From NCBI GenBank assembly GCA_963828555.1, contig CAWHEL010000002.1, forward strand, positions 1,302,001 through 1,366,000: 64,000 nucleotides of DNA. The letters are read 5' to 3'. Both the position numbers and the translations under genes were made by a program. This stretch comes from JADJPO01 sp963828555. GTDB taxonomy: Bacteria; Actinomycetota; Actinomycetes; Actinomycetales; Kineosporiaceae. Below the pieces are notes generated by a model. The model was given only the letters and a program-made list of their open reading frames with translations. It searched no databases and was not told where the DNA came from. The first letter of the stretch is position 1, and every line of letters starts with the position of its first letter. This document shows, in pieces, positions 33,677 through 42,485 of this stretch.

Positions 33677-35537
33677 ACACCTGGACGCGGCCGCCGAGGT
33701 GGGTGGCCAGGAAGGCCTCCGCCTCGGCGTACATCCGCTCGCGGTTCTCCGGCTTGGCCAGCCCGTGCCCCTCGTCGTCGAACAGCAGGTAGGAGTGCGG
33801 CAGCCCCTTCGCGGTCAACGCGGCCACGATCTGCTCCGCCTCGGCCTGCTTCACCCGCGGGTCGTTCGCCCCCTGCACCACCAGTAGGGGAATCCGGATC
33901 TGGTCCACGTGGGTCAGCGGTGAGGCCTGGCGAAGCAACGGCTCCTCGGTCTCGGGGTTGCCCACCCTCTGGTGCATCATCGCGATCATCGGCTTCCAAT
34001 ACTCCGGCACCGAGGCGAGCAGGGTGATCAGGTTGGACGGCCCCACGATGTCGACCCCGCACCGGTACACCTCGGGTGTGAACACCGCGCCGGCCAGCAC
34101 CGCGTACCCGCCGTAGGACCCGCCGTAGATACCCACTCGCGACGGGTCGACCCAGCCCTGGTCGACCACGTGCGCGACGGCGTCCGTCAGGTCGTCCTGC
34201 ATGGCCAGGCCCCACTGCTTGTCGCCGGCGTTCAGGAAGGCCTTGCCGTACCCGGTCGAGGAGCGGAAGTTCACCTGCACACAGACGTAGCCGCGGTTGG
34301 CCAGCCACTGCGCCTCGGTGTGGAAGCCCCAGTAATCGCGCGCCCACGGCCCGCCGTGCACATTGAGCACGGCCGGCAGCCCCTCGCGAGCGACGCCGGG
34401 GGGGAAGGTGAGGTAGCCGTGGATCTCCAGCCCGTCCCGGGCGGTGAACGAGAACGGCTCCATCGGCGCCAGCGTGCCCACGGGCAGGGACTCCAGGTCC
34501 TTGCGGTGCGCGAACAGGTGTCGCGCATCCCCTGTCCCGGTGTCGTAGAGGTAGAAGTGGATCGGCCCGTCGCTGGGGGAGATCGAGACGATCCACCACC
34601 GGCCGGTGCGTTCGCGGCGTCCGATCCCGAGGTCGCCGTCACCCAGCGCGCGCAGACGCTCCAGGTGCGCAGCGAGCGCGTCGTCCAGCAGCTGGATCTC
34701 CTGCCGGGCGCGGATCACCTCGACCGCCTGCACCTCGAGCGTCTCCGGGTTCTGCCACACCCCGCCGATGTCGTAGGCCTCGTCGGCGGCGACCACCTCG
34801 CGGGTGCCGGCACCCGGGTCGTGCCGCTCCAGCCGGGTCGAGTTCACCCCGATGCTCGACAGCACCAGCACGGCGCCGCTGCGGGTGAAGCCCATCACGC
34901 CGGTGCTCGCCGCGTCGTCCGCCGGGATCTCGAGATAGGGCTGGTAGTCGCCGTCCCGGCCCAGGTGCACCGTGGCCGAACCGTCCGGCGCCATCGTGTG
35001 GCCGCCCCGCACCGCGAGGTCGGAGTCGATCAGCCAGTCCATGAAGCCGGGGTTCTCGGCGACCAGACTCAACTCGCCGGTGGTCAGGTCGAGGGCGTGG
35101 ACGTCGTGCAGCTGCGGCGTCCGGTCGTTCATGCCGATCAGCACCGTGGTCGGATGCCACCGGTTGTGGCCCAGGATGCGCGCCTGGATGCCCTCACCGG
35201 GAGTGACCAGCCGAGGCTCGGCGGCGTCCCCCGCGTCTGACAGAACGGCGGTCAGGTCGAGCAGGTAGAGCCGCCAGTTCTCGTCGCCCGCGGTGTCCTG
35301 CAGGTAGAGAAGGTGCCGGTCGTCCTGGCAGAAGGCGTAGGTGCGGACGCCGCGATCCCGGTCGTGGGTGATCGCGCGGGCGGCGGTGGAGCCGTCGCGC
35401 GGGGCGACCCAGACGTTGAGCACGCCGTCCTCGGGGGCGACCCAGCCGAGCAGCGAACCGTCGGGGGAGACCGACGGCGAGGTGTGGTCCGGGTTGCCGA
35501 ACAGCACAGAACGAGGAATCAGATCGGGAAGCGGCAT
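33675..35537 (-). CDS. S9 family peptidase (prolyl oligopeptidase / acylaminoacyl-peptidase type)
   Basis: This 620-residue protein has an N-terminal beta-propeller of WD-like repeats (FGNPDHTSPSVSPDGSLLGW, TYAFCQDDRHLLYLQD) and a C-terminal alpha/beta-hydrolase. The nucleophile elbow is YGGSYGGYAVLAGAVF near residue 470. The Asp follows in VQGANDPRVKQAEAEQ and the His in LLFDDEGHGLAKPENRERMY, completing the triad. No signal peptide is visible, so it degrades short peptides in the cytoplasm. The ATG lies 17 bases from repeat copy 9. Confidence 0.92.
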   Translation of the reverse strand: MPLPDLIPRSVLFGNPDHTSPSVSPDGSLLGWVAPEDGVLNVWVAPRDGSTAARAITHDRDRGVRTYAFCQDDRHLLYLQDTAGDENWRLYLLDLTAVLSDAGDAAEPRLVTPGEGIQARILGHNRWHPTTVLIGMNDRTPQLHDVHALDLTTGELSLVAENPGFMDWLIDSDLAVRGGHTMAPDGSATVHLGRDGDYQPYLEIPADDAASTGVMGFTRSGAVLVLSSIGVNSTRLERHDPGAGTREVVAADEAYDIGGVWQNPETLEVQAVEVIRARQEIQLLDDALAAHLERLRALGDGDLGIGRRERTGRWWIVSISPSDGPIHFYLYDTGTGDARHLFAHRKDLESLPVGTLAPMEPFSFTARDGLEIHGYLTFPPGVAREGLPAVLNVHGGPWARDYWGFHTEAQWLANRGYVCVQVNFRSSTGYGKAFLNAGDKQWGLAMQDDLTDAVAHVVDQGWVDPSRVGIYGGSYGGYAVLAGAVFTPEVYRCGVDIVGPSNLITLLASVPEYWKPMIAMMHQRVGNPETEEPLLRQASPLTHVDQIRIPLLVVQGANDPRVKQAEAEQIVAALTAKGLPHSYLLFDDEGHGLAKPENRERMYAEAEAFLATHLGGRVQV

Positions 35538-35554
35538 CCCCCGACCCTACGGCG

Positions 35555-35637
35555 AAACCTGTTCCTGCTCCGCGGGTGAACACGTCGCGGCCCTGAAAGC
35601 GCTACCGCATGTACCCCTGCGGAGTATGAGCAGGTTT
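35555..35637. repeat. Family A inverted repeat, copy 9
   Basis: AAACCTGTTCCTGCTCCGC pairs with GCGGAGTATGAGCAGGTTT with two mismatches; the centre is of its own type. It lies between co-directional minus-strand genes, just upstream of the S9 peptidase start. Confidence 0.88.
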
Positions 35638-35644
35638 CGCGGGG

Positions 35645-36490
35645 CTACTTGCGGCGTTGGCAACGGCCGCACCAGAACAGGTTGCGGCCCGCCACGAGTT
35701 GGGTGCGCACCTGTGAGCCGCAGGCCAGGCAGGGCTGCCCGGTGCGCTTGTAGACGGCGTACTCCCGCTCGCGCGCAGCGATCGAGCCGGTCGCGGTCAG
35801 TTCGTCTCGGGCTGCCTCGACATGGTCGGGCAGGGTGAGGATCTGCCCCGAGGCCACGCCGAGCGGCATCAGGTCGACCAGGTCGTCCCAGATCGACTGC
35901 CAGCTGCGCCGGCGCACCTCGACCCCCGGCGTGAACGGGCTCAGCCGATGCCGGAACAGCACCTCGCAGCGGTACACGTTGCCCACGCCGGCGACGATGC
36001 TCTGGTCCATCAACAACTCGGCGAGGCTGCGCCGGCTGCGGTGGATCCGCGTCCACGCGGCGTCAGGGTCGGCGTCGGGCCGCAGCGGATCGGGGCCCAG
36101 CCGGTCCATGATCGCGGCGGCCTCGTCCGGGGTGATCACGGCGCACAGGGTCGGCCCGCGAAGGTCCGCCACGTGGTCGGCGTTCACCAGCCGCAGCCGC
36201 ACCTGCCCGGTGCGCGGTACATCGTCCCAGGCCTCGCGCGGCAGCGGGCGGGCGAACCGGGTCACCGAGAACGTGCCGATCAGCCCGAGGTGGACATTCA
36301 GCCAGGCGCCGTGGTCGAACTCGACCAACAGATGCTTGCCCCAGGCCACGGCCTGCACCACCCGCCGTCCGTCGAGCAGCGCCGCTCCCTCGTCGAAGCG
36401 CCCCTGCGGGCTGGACACCCGCGGCGTCGTGCTGGCGAAGGCTGCGTCGAGGTCCCGGGCGAGCGCGTGCAGGGTGTGTCCTTCGGGCAT
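35645..36490 (-). CDS. Endonuclease VIII-like DNA glycosylase (Nei family)
   Basis: This 281-residue enzyme starts MPEGHTLHALARDLD with the catalytic Pro2-Glu3. It has the H2TH region LLMDQSIVAGVGNVYRCEVL and the C-terminal zinc finger CLACG...CGRCQ with Arg in LVAGRNLFW positioned for DNA contact. It resembles actinobacterial Nei2 enzymes, which remove oxidised pyrimidines from single-stranded or bubble DNA. The start ATG at 36490 corresponds to the universal MPEG start; the longer open frame upstream is not coding. Together with the gene at 17936 the window has two Fpg/Nei enzymes. Confidence 0.92.
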   Translation of the reverse strand: MPEGHTLHALARDLDAAFASTTPRVSSPQGRFDEGAALLDGRRVVQAVAWGKHLLVEFDHGAWLNVHLGLIGTFSVTRFARPLPREAWDDVPRTGQVRLRLVNADHVADLRGPTLCAVITPDEAAAIMDRLGPDPLRPDADPDAAWTRIHRSRRSLAELLMDQSIVAGVGNVYRCEVLFRHRLSPFTPGVEVRRRSWQSIWDDLVDLMPLGVASGQILTLPDHVEAARDELTATGSIAAREREYAVYKRTGQPCLACGSQVRTQLVAGRNLFWCGRCQRRK

Positions 36491-36540
36491 GGCCCGAGCG
36501 TGCCACAGGCGCCAGGGGCGGGCGGACCTACGATCACCGG

Positions 36541-36766
36541 ATGACGCTGGCCGATGCAGAACACCGGTTCGTGGTGATCGGGGCGACCAACCCCGCCCGG
36601 CGCACCACGCCGCGCTGCGCTTCACCCTCGCCGCCGCCCACGTGCGCGACGACGTCCCGATCGTGGCGTCCGTCTTCGACCGCACGGTTGCCGCGCGGGC
36701 TTCCTCCCGTGGGACCTCTCCTCGCGCGAGGAGTGCCCGCACGTCCCCGGCCGGCCGGGAGGTTGA
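36541..36766 (+). pseudogene. Small gene broken by two frameshifts
   Basis: Three consecutive frames carry protein-like segments in order: MTLADAEHRFVVIGATNPA, then HHAALRFTLAAAHVRDDVPI followed by VASVFDR, then AGFLPWDLSSREECPHVPGR ending at TGA 36764-36766. Joined, they form a protein of about 73 residues with an alpha/beta character. The family is not recognised. Two indels at about 36600 and 36690 separate the pieces. Confidence 0.4.
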
Positions 36767-36770
36767 CGCC

Positions 36771-37697
36771 TCAGCGCGGGAAGCCGCCGGCCCGCCCGAG
36801 CAGCGCCGGCGCGGCCCGGCCCAGCTGCTCACCGACCCAGACCCCGGTGGCCGCGAGCGCCGTCAGGTCGAGGCCGGTCTGGAATCCACTGCGCTGCAAC
36901 AGGTATTGCAGGTCCTCGGTGGCGATGTTGCCGGTCGCCGCAGGGGCGAACGGGCAGCCGCCGATGCCGCCCACGGAGGCGTCGAGCACGTCGGCACCGG
37001 CCTCGACGGCGGCCAGGGCGTTCGCGTAGCCGGTGTTGCGGGTGTTGTGGAAGTGCGCCCGCACCCGCACCGCCGGGTCGAGCTCACGCATCGCCCCGAC
37101 CAGGTCGCGCACCTGGGCCGGCACGCCCACCCCGATCGTGTCGGCCAACGCCACCTCCCGGTAGCCGGCGTCGAGCAGCGCGCGGACGACGTCCAGCGCG
37201 GTTTCACGGGGAACCTCGCCGTCGAAGGGGCACCCGAAGGCGGTCGAGATCACGGCGGACGACGCCAGGCCGGCCGCGCTCGCGCCGCGGGCGATCGTGG
37301 CCGCGGCGTGCACCAGCTCGTCGCGGCTCGCGTTCTGATTCCGCCGGGCGAAGCCGTCGCTCGCGGCCACCACCACGTTCACCTCGTCGACCCCGGCCGC
37401 CAGCGCCCGGTCGAGCCCGCGCGGGTTGAGCACCAGCCCGATGTAGCGCACCTCGCCGCGGTGCGGCACGCCGTCCAGGAACTGCGGGTCGCGGACGGCC
37501 GCCATCACGGCCTCGGCGTCGGCCATCTGCGGTACCAGGCGGGGGTGGACGAAGCTCACCGCCTCGATCCGGCGCACGCCGGCGGCGATCGCCCGGCGGA
37601 TCAGTTCCACCTTGGTCTCGGTGGTCAGCAGTGTCGCCTCGTTCTGCAGCCCGTCCCGCGGCCCGACCTCGACGATGTCAACCCGGCGCTCGCCCAT
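36771..37697 (-). CDS. Hydroxymethylglutaryl-CoA lyase
   Basis: This 308-residue TIM-barrel enzyme cleaves HMG-CoA to acetyl-CoA and acetoacetate, the last step of leucine breakdown. Motifs are EVGPRDGLQNEATLL (residues 10-24), IEAVSFVHPRLVPQMADAEA, ALADTIGVGVPAQV, the metal-binding RAHFHNTRNTGYANAL and the catalytic Cys in GGIGGCPFAPAATGN. ATG 37697 fits the family start. A fused branched-chain keto-acid dehydrogenase E1 at 40116 could supply the same pathway, but the genes are not in one operon. Confidence 0.92.
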   Translation of the reverse strand: MGERRVDIVEVGPRDGLQNEATLLTTETKVELIRRAIAAGVRRIEAVSFVHPRLVPQMADAEAVMAAVRDPQFLDGVPHRGEVRYIGLVLNPRGLDRALAAGVDEVNVVVAASDGFARRNQNASRDELVHAAATIARGASAAGLASSAVISTAFGCPFDGEVPRETALDVVRALLDAGYREVALADTIGVGVPAQVRDLVGAMRELDPAVRVRAHFHNTRNTGYANALAAVEAGADVLDASVGGIGGCPFAPAATGNIATEDLQYLLQRSGFQTGLDLTALAATGVWVGEQLGRAAPALLGRAGGFPR

Positions 37698-37739
37698 GCC
37701 GTCACTCTCGCGCGTGAGCCGCGCCGTTCGCCACTGCGC

Positions 37740-37755
37740 AAGCATGAGCGGGTTT
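37740..37755. repeat. Solo right arm of family A
   Basis: AGCATGAGCGGGTTTC matches the end of the right arm of family A, with no left arm in the preceding 100 bases. It lies 17 bases before the start at 37773. Confidence 0.5.
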
Positions 37756-37772
37756 CGCCGTACGCTGCGCCG

Positions 37773-38402
37773 ATGCAGTGGGTGAGTCCGGTCGAGCTGG
37801 TCGGGTATGCGGCGTCCGCCCTGGTGGTCGCCTCACTGGCGATGACCAGCGTGGTGCGGCTGCGCCTGATCTCGCTCGTCGGTTCGCTGACCTTCGTGGT
37901 CTACGGGGCGCTCCTCGGATCCATCCCGATCCTGATCACCAACGCCGCCATCGCCGTCCTCAACGTGTGGTTCCTGCGTCGGGAGCTGGGCGGCCAGCGC
38001 GACCTCGGCGCGGTGCCGATCGCCGCCGACGCCCCGTTCCTGATCGACTTCCTACGTTCGCACGCCGGCGACATCAGCCAGTCCCAACCGACCTTCACCC
38101 TGCCTGCCGCAGATGCGTTCGCGGTCCTGCTCACGCGGGACGGGCTACCCGCCGGTGCCGTGGTGGGGCGTCGCTCCGGCACGGACCTCCACGTCGATCT
38201 CGACTACGTGATGCAGGCCTACCGCGACTCCCGGATCGGCAGGTGGCTCTACGGCCCGGGTGCGTCGGTGTTCACCCAGGCCGGCATCGCCCGGCTGATC
38301 GCGGCCCCGGTCACCGCCGTCCACCGCGGCTACCTCGCCGGTGTCGGCTTCGAGCCCCGGCCGGCGCCCCACGACGATCAATGGGTCCACCGCCTCGACT
38401 GA
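37773..38402 (+). CDS. Membrane protein with YgjV-like helices and GNAT-like C-terminal domain
   Basis: The first 75 residues form three helices (VELVGYAASALVVASLAMTS, LISLVGSLTFVVYGALLGS, PILITNAAIAVLNVWFL), as in YgjV-type inner membrane proteins. The remaining 130 residues resemble an N-acetyltransferase fold: AADAFAVLLTRDGLPAGAVV, DLDYVMQAYRDSRIGRWLYG, then VHRGYLAGVGFEPR. The acetyl-CoA pyrophosphate loop is not canonical, so catalytic activity is doubtful. It ends just before a strong bidirectional terminator. Confidence 0.72.
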   Translation: MQWVSPVELVGYAASALVVASLAMTSVVRLRLISLVGSLTFVVYGALLGSIPILITNAAIAVLNVWFLRRELGGQRDLGAVPIAADAPFLIDFLRSHAGDISQSQPTFTLPAADAFAVLLTRDGLPAGAVVGRRSGTDLHVDLDYVMQAYRDSRIGRWLYGPGASVFTQAGIARLIAAPVTAVHRGYLAGVGFEPRPAPHDDQWVHRLD

Positions 38403-38420
38403 CCCGCCCTAGGCCAGGCC

Positions 38421-38468
38421 CAAGGGGGTGCCGAACGCGGGCTATAGCCCTCGTTCGGCACCCCCTTG
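38421..38468. terminator. Strong bidirectional hairpin
   Basis: CAAGGGGGTGCCGAACG pairs perfectly with CGTTCGGCACCCCCTTG, and the inner GGGCTATAGCCC is itself palindromic, giving an almost complete 48-base palindrome. It separates convergent genes (stops at 38402 and 38505). Confidence 0.8.
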
Positions 38469-38483
38469 TCACGATCGGCAGAT

Positions 38484-38543
38484 GGGCGGCTGGGCGGCTG
38501 GGGGTCAGCAGGGCGGCTGGGGGTCAGCTGGGCGGCTGGGGGC
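38484..38543. repeat. Short tandem repeat at the gamma-CA 3' end
   Basis: GGGCGGCTGGGGGTCAGC with one or two spacer bases is repeated about three times, preceded by GGGCGGCT units. It overlaps the carbonic anhydrase stop, so the protein's tail (PSRPADPQPPC) is encoded by repeat units. Confidence 0.65.
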
Positions 38544-39053
38544 GGGCTCGGCGGCGGCGTGCACCAGGCGCAGGGCCCGGTAGTGGGCGGCGTTGCGCCG
38601 GATCCGCTCGACCTCGTCGTCCGTGGTCTCCCGGCGCACTCGACCAGGCATGCCGAGCACGAGCGAGCGCGGCGGGATCACCATGCCCTCCGGCACCAGC
38701 GCCCCAGCGCCGATCAACGAGCCGGTGCCGATCACGGCGCCGTTCATCACGACCGCGCCGATCCCCACCAGCACCTCGTCCTCGATCCGGCAGCCGTGCA
38801 GGACGGCGCGATGCCCGGCCACCACTTCGTCGCCCAGGACCAGCGGGGAGCCGGGGTCGGCGTGCAGCACGCAGCCGTCCTGCAGGGTGCCGCCCGCCCC
38901 GATCCTGATCGCCTCGGCGTCCGCCCGCACCACCGCCCCGTACCAGACGCTCGCCTCCGCGCCGATCGTCACGTCACCCACGACCTGCGCGGACGACGCC
39001 ACCCAGGCCGTCACATCCACCCGCGGCACACGTTCACCCAGTGAAGTGATCAT
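38505..39053 (-). CDS. Gamma carbonic anhydrase family protein
   Basis: This 182-residue left-handed beta-helix protein has repeated hexapeptides (WVASSAQVVGDVTIGAEASV, WYGAVVRADAEAIRIG). The three metal-ligand histidines are in CVLHADPGS, VVAGHRAVLHG and the adjacent strand. The trimer interface positions look conserved. Family members are zinc or cobalt enzymes hydrating CO2, or related acyltransferases such as CaiE/PaaY. The C-terminal 15 residues are Pro/Ala rich and encoded by tandem repeats, so they are probably unstructured. Confidence 0.85.
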   Translation of the reverse strand: MITSLGERVPRVDVTAWVASSAQVVGDVTIGAEASVWYGAVVRADAEAIRIGAGGTLQDGCVLHADPGSPLVLGDEVVAGHRAVLHGCRIEDEVLVGIGAVVMNGAVIGTGSLIGAGALVPEGMVIPPRSLVLGMPGRVRRETTDDEVERIRRNAAHYRALRLVHAAAEPAPSRPADPQPPC

Positions 39054-39112
39054 GATTCCTCCGGCCCCGTCGCGTGACGTCTGCCCGTGACCCTATGCAA
39101 GCACCTGCTTGC

Positions 39113-39188
39113 GTGATCGCCGGAGGATCGTTGTCCTCCCTCTCCCATCGGGTCCCATCGGGGAGAACGATGATCTGGCGGTGATCAC
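39113..39188. terminator. Imperfect palindrome containing the SSI stop codon
   Basis: GTGATCGCCGGAGGATCGTT on one side pairs imperfectly with AACGATGATCTGGCGGTGAT on the other. The TGA of the inhibitor gene lies inside the arm. A smaller hairpin CAAGCA/TGCTTG precedes it at about 39098-39111. Confidence 0.5.
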
Positions 39189-39835
39189 TGGGCGATACCG
39201 CCGGGCGGCAGCAGCCCGAGCAAGGCGCTCCAGCGCGAGATCTGGCAGCCGTTCTCCAGGCTGAGCTCGGCGTTCACGGCCTTGCCCCGCCAGGTGCCGG
39301 TGATCTTCGCCTTCTGCGGGCCGCCGTACTGCTCGGTGCAGGCCGTGTCCGGCGAGGGTGCCGGCAGCGCCTTGGCCCCGTTCGCGCCGAGCACCCCGCA
39401 CGCTGTCGCCGGCTCGGGGTGGGTGCCGCCGGCCGGGTCACAGTTGAGCGTCCAGATGCTCCGGATCCCGAACCCGTCGTCCAGCAGGATCGACAGCTTC
39501 GCCGCTCCCGAGGGTGCCTTGCTCACCGACGCCGCCGGGGGCAGCGCGCCGGTGTCCCAGGGCACCGGCGCCGCCACCGAGGAGGTGCCGGACGGCGTCG
39601 CGCCGGTTCCGGGATTGCCGGGGCTGACGTCGGACGGCGCTGAGGTGGCGCCGGGCGCAGACGTGGGCTCCAGCGGGGAGGACCCAGCACCACCCGTCGG
39701 CGTCGGCATCGGCGCCGGGGCGATGCTGGTGCCTGGGGCCGCGTCCTCGCCCCCGCCGCATCCGGCCAGCGTGGCGAGGCCGAGCACGGCCAGAGCCCCA
39801 GCCGCACGGACGCTCGCTCGTCGCGCACTGCGCAT
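39185..39835 (-). CDS. SSI-family protease inhibitor lipoprotein
   Basis: This 216-residue protein starts MRSARRASVRAAGALAVLGL with the lipobox LATLAGC (Cys26), so it is exported and lipid-anchored. A Ser/Pro/Gly/Thr-rich linker of about 80 residues follows. The last 110 residues form a Streptomyces subtilisin inhibitor domain: WTLNCDPAGGTHPEPATACG, ACTEQYGG, ITGTWRGKAVNAELSLENGC and RWSALLGLLP, with the four usual cysteines. Classic SSIs are secreted and soluble; a membrane-anchored version would protect the cell surface from subtilisin-like proteases. It is divergent from the E1 gene. Confidence 0.88.
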   Translation of the reverse strand: MRSARRASVRAAGALAVLGLATLAGCGGGEDAAPGTSIAPAPMPTPTGGAGSSPLEPTSAPGATSAPSDVSPGNPGTGATPSGTSSVAAPVPWDTGALPPAASVSKAPSGAAKLSILLDDGFGIRSIWTLNCDPAGGTHPEPATACGVLGANGAKALPAPSPDTACTEQYGGPQKAKITGTWRGKAVNAELSLENGCQISRWSALLGLLPPGGIAQ

Positions 39836-40115
39836 GACCTTGCTCCCAACCCGTCCAGGGACCGACCGCTCGATCCCGGTCCGCACGACCCGCACGTCCA
39901 GACACTCGTTCTGTGTCCCGTCGGCAACTCCGACGGTGAGAATGAGCGATCGGTTGCACCGAGCCTGCCATCACCGAGCGTCGGAGCGCCTGCTGGGCCC
40001 GGCCCTTTGCGAGGATGGTCCGACATGCTTGCCAGGAGGTGCGGTGCCAGGATCGAGGCGCACGAGCCGGGAGGCGCCGCACCCGGCGCACCGGCCACGA
40101 GAGGTAGATCTGACG

Positions 40116-42470
40116 GTGAGCCTGTCCGCGGCCGACCTGCAGGTGCCCGGGGCAGGCGAGGAGCTCATCGCGCACCTGACCGCCGTGCTGGCCGGGCTCG
40201 ACCTGTTCAGCCCCACGTCTGCCGGGCCGGCGGGCCCCGCCACGCCCGCCACCGGCAGCATGGGTGGCCTGCCCGGGGCCCGGGTGCCGCACGATTCCCG
40301 GTCGGTGCACGCCGACGAACGTGAGCTGCTGATCGAGCTGTTCGACGCCCAGGCCTCCAGCCGTTGGCTGGACGTGGCCGCCCGCCGGATGCGGGCCGCC
40401 GGCGAGGGCTTCTACACGATCGGGTCGGCCGGGCACGAGGCCAACGCGGCCGTCGCCCTGTCTCTGCGCCGCGACGACCCGGCCCTGCTGCACTACCGTT
40501 CCGGCGCCTTCTACCTGGCTCGGGCCGGTCAGCGGCACGCCGAACCGGCCGCCGGGGCCGCGGCCCGCCGCCTCGACGGCGTGATGGACGTCGCGCTCGG
40601 CCTGGCCGCGAGCGCCCACGAGCCCATCGCCGGTGGCCGGCACAAGGTATTCGGTCATCCCGACCTGGCGGTGATCCCACAGACCTCGACCATCGCCAGC
40701 CACCTGCCCCGCGCCCTCGGCGTGGCCTGGACCATCGGCCGCCAGCGCGCCCTGCCGGCCCGGCTGCGCCGCCGGCTCCACTGGCCGGACAACGCGATCG
40801 CGGTGGCCTCGTTCGGCGATGCCTCGGCCAACCACTCCACCGCGGTCGGTGCGATCAACGCCGCGCGCTGGGCCACCCATCAGGGCATCCCGATCCCGCT
40901 GCTGCTGGTCTGCGAGGACAACGGGATCGGCATCTCCACCCGCACGCCCGCCGGGTGGATCGAGGCCATGTACGCCCAGGCCCCCGGGCTGGAGTACCTG
41001 CGCGACGACGGCGAGGACCCGCTGGAGACGCTGCGCACGGCCCGTGAGGCGGTCGAACTCGCCCGCGACTACCGGATCCCGGTCCTGTTGCACCTGGGCT
41101 GTGTACGGCTGGGCGCTCACGCCGGGTCGGACGTCGAGAGTGCCTACCGTGCGCCGAGCGAGATCGCCGCCGACCTGCACCGCGACCCGATCACCGCCAC
41201 GATGCGCACCCTGGTCGACCACGGGGTGCTGAGCGCGGACGACGTCCGCCGGCGGTGGGCCGAGCGGCGCGACGAGGTGAGCGAGGCGGTGGCCGAGGCG
41301 GTGCGCCGTCCCCGGCTCACGACGGCCGCGCAGGTGATGGCGCCGCTGGCGCCGCGCAGCGACGATCTGGTCACCCGGGAGGCCGTGCTGGCGGCGGGCC
41401 CGGCGGAACGGGCGCGGGTGTTCGGGGAGCGGCTGCCCGAGACCGAGGGCGGGCTGACCCTGGCCAACTCGATCAACCGGGCCCTGATCGACGCCGGTGC
41501 CGCGCGGGCCGAACTGGTCGTGCTCGGCGAGGACGTGGCGCGCAAGGGCGGGGTGTACGGGGTGACGCGGGGCCTGCAGCGCCGGCTCGGCGCCTCCCGG
41601 GTGATCGACACGGTGCTGGACGAGCAGACCGTGCTGGGTATGGCTCTCGGGGCAGGCGTGAGCGGGCTGCTGCCCGTGCCGGAGATCCAGTACCTGGCCT
41701 ACCTGCACAATGCGATCGACCAGCTGCGCGGTGAGGCGGCCACGCTGCAGTTCTTCTCCCAGAGCGCCTTCCGCAACCCCCTGGTGGTCCGGGTGCAAGG
41801 GCTGGCCTACCAGAAGGGTTTCGGCGGGCACTTCCACAACGACAACGCGATCGCCTCGCTGCGAGACGTGCCGGGCCTGGTGATCGCCTGCCCGGCACAC
41901 CCCTCCGACGCGCCGGGGATTCTGCGCACCTGTCTGGCCGCGGCCCGGGTCGACGGCACGGTGAGCGTGGTGCTGGAGCCGATCGCGCTCTACCACGAGC
42001 GGGACATGCTCAAGCCGGGCGACGGCGCGTGGCTGGCCCCGTATGCGCCGCCGGCCACCTGGTCGATGACCCACGTGCCGATCGGGCGGGCGGCCACGTG
42101 GGGCAACGGCACCGACCTGACCATCGCCACCTTCGGCAACGGTCTGCGGATGTCGCTGCAGACCGCCGCCGTGCTGGCCGAACAGGGCATCGGCGTGCGC
42201 GTGGTGGACCTGCGCTGGCTGGCACCTCTGCCCGTGGCGGACGTCGTCCGCGAGGCCGAGGTGACCGGCCGGCTGCTGATCGTGGACGAGACCCGGCGCA
42301 GCGGCGGGGTGTCCGAGGGCCTGGTCACCGGCGTCCTCGAGGCCGGGTTCACCGGCCGGATGATGCGGGTGGCCAGCGACGACTCGTTCATCCCGCTGGG
42401 CGACGCGGCGAGCCTGGTGCTCCTGCAGCAGAGCGACATCGAGGACGCCGCGCACCTCCTGCTCGCCTGA
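40116..42470 (+). CDS. Fused alpha/beta E1 of a branched-chain 2-oxo acid dehydrogenase
   Basis: This 784-residue protein joins E1 alpha (about 1-400) and E1 beta (about 420-784) of a thiamine-diphosphate 2-oxoacid dehydrogenase. The alpha part has RMRAAGEGFYTIGSAGHEAN, LLHYRSGAFYLARAG and the ThDP motif FGDASANHSTAVGAINAARW with LLVCEDNGIGISTRT. The beta part has LVVLGEDVARKGGVYGVTRG, VLDEQTVLGMALGAGVSGLL, PEIQYLAYLHNAIDQLRGEA and VVDLRWLAPLP. It decarboxylates branched-chain or related keto acids; E2 and E3 genes are not adjacent. The GTG at 40116 follows GAGAGGTAG. The 280 bases upstream (39836-40115) show no other gene. Confidence 0.88.
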   Translation: MSLSAADLQVPGAGEELIAHLTAVLAGLDLFSPTSAGPAGPATPATGSMGGLPGARVPHDSRSVHADERELLIELFDAQASSRWLDVAARRMRAAGEGFYTIGSAGHEANAAVALSLRRDDPALLHYRSGAFYLARAGQRHAEPAAGAAARRLDGVMDVALGLAASAHEPIAGGRHKVFGHPDLAVIPQTSTIASHLPRALGVAWTIGRQRALPARLRRRLHWPDNAIAVASFGDASANHSTAVGAINAARWATHQGIPIPLLLVCEDNGIGISTRTPAGWIEAMYAQAPGLEYLRDDGEDPLETLRTAREAVELARDYRIPVLLHLGCVRLGAHAGSDVESAYRAPSEIAADLHRDPITATMRTLVDHGVLSADDVRRRWAERRDEVSEAVAEAVRRPRLTTAAQVMAPLAPRSDDLVTREAVLAAGPAERARVFGERLPETEGGLTLANSINRALIDAGAARAELVVLGEDVARKGGVYGVTRGLQRRLGASRVIDTVLDEQTVLGMALGAGVSGLLPVPEIQYLAYLHNAIDQLRGEAATLQFFSQSAFRNPLVVRVQGLAYQKGFGGHFHNDNAIASLRDVPGLVIACPAHPSDAPGILRTCLAAARVDGTVSVVLEPIALYHERDMLKPGDGAWLAPYAPPATWSMTHVPIGRAATWGNGTDLTIATFGNGLRMSLQTAAVLAEQGIGVRVVDLRWLAPLPVADVVREAEVTGRLLIVDETRRSGGVSEGLVTGVLEAGFTGRMMRVASDDSFIPLGDAASLVLLQQSDIEDAAHLLLA

Positions 42471-42485
42471 GCCGCCTGAACTGCG

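Noticed and set aside
39438..42455. 1005-codon open frame on the minus strand
   Set aside because: It is antisense to the fused E1 gene, whose ThDP and transketolase motifs are unambiguous. The antisense product is a His/Gln/Arg/Gly-rich string typical of GC-rich shadow frames.
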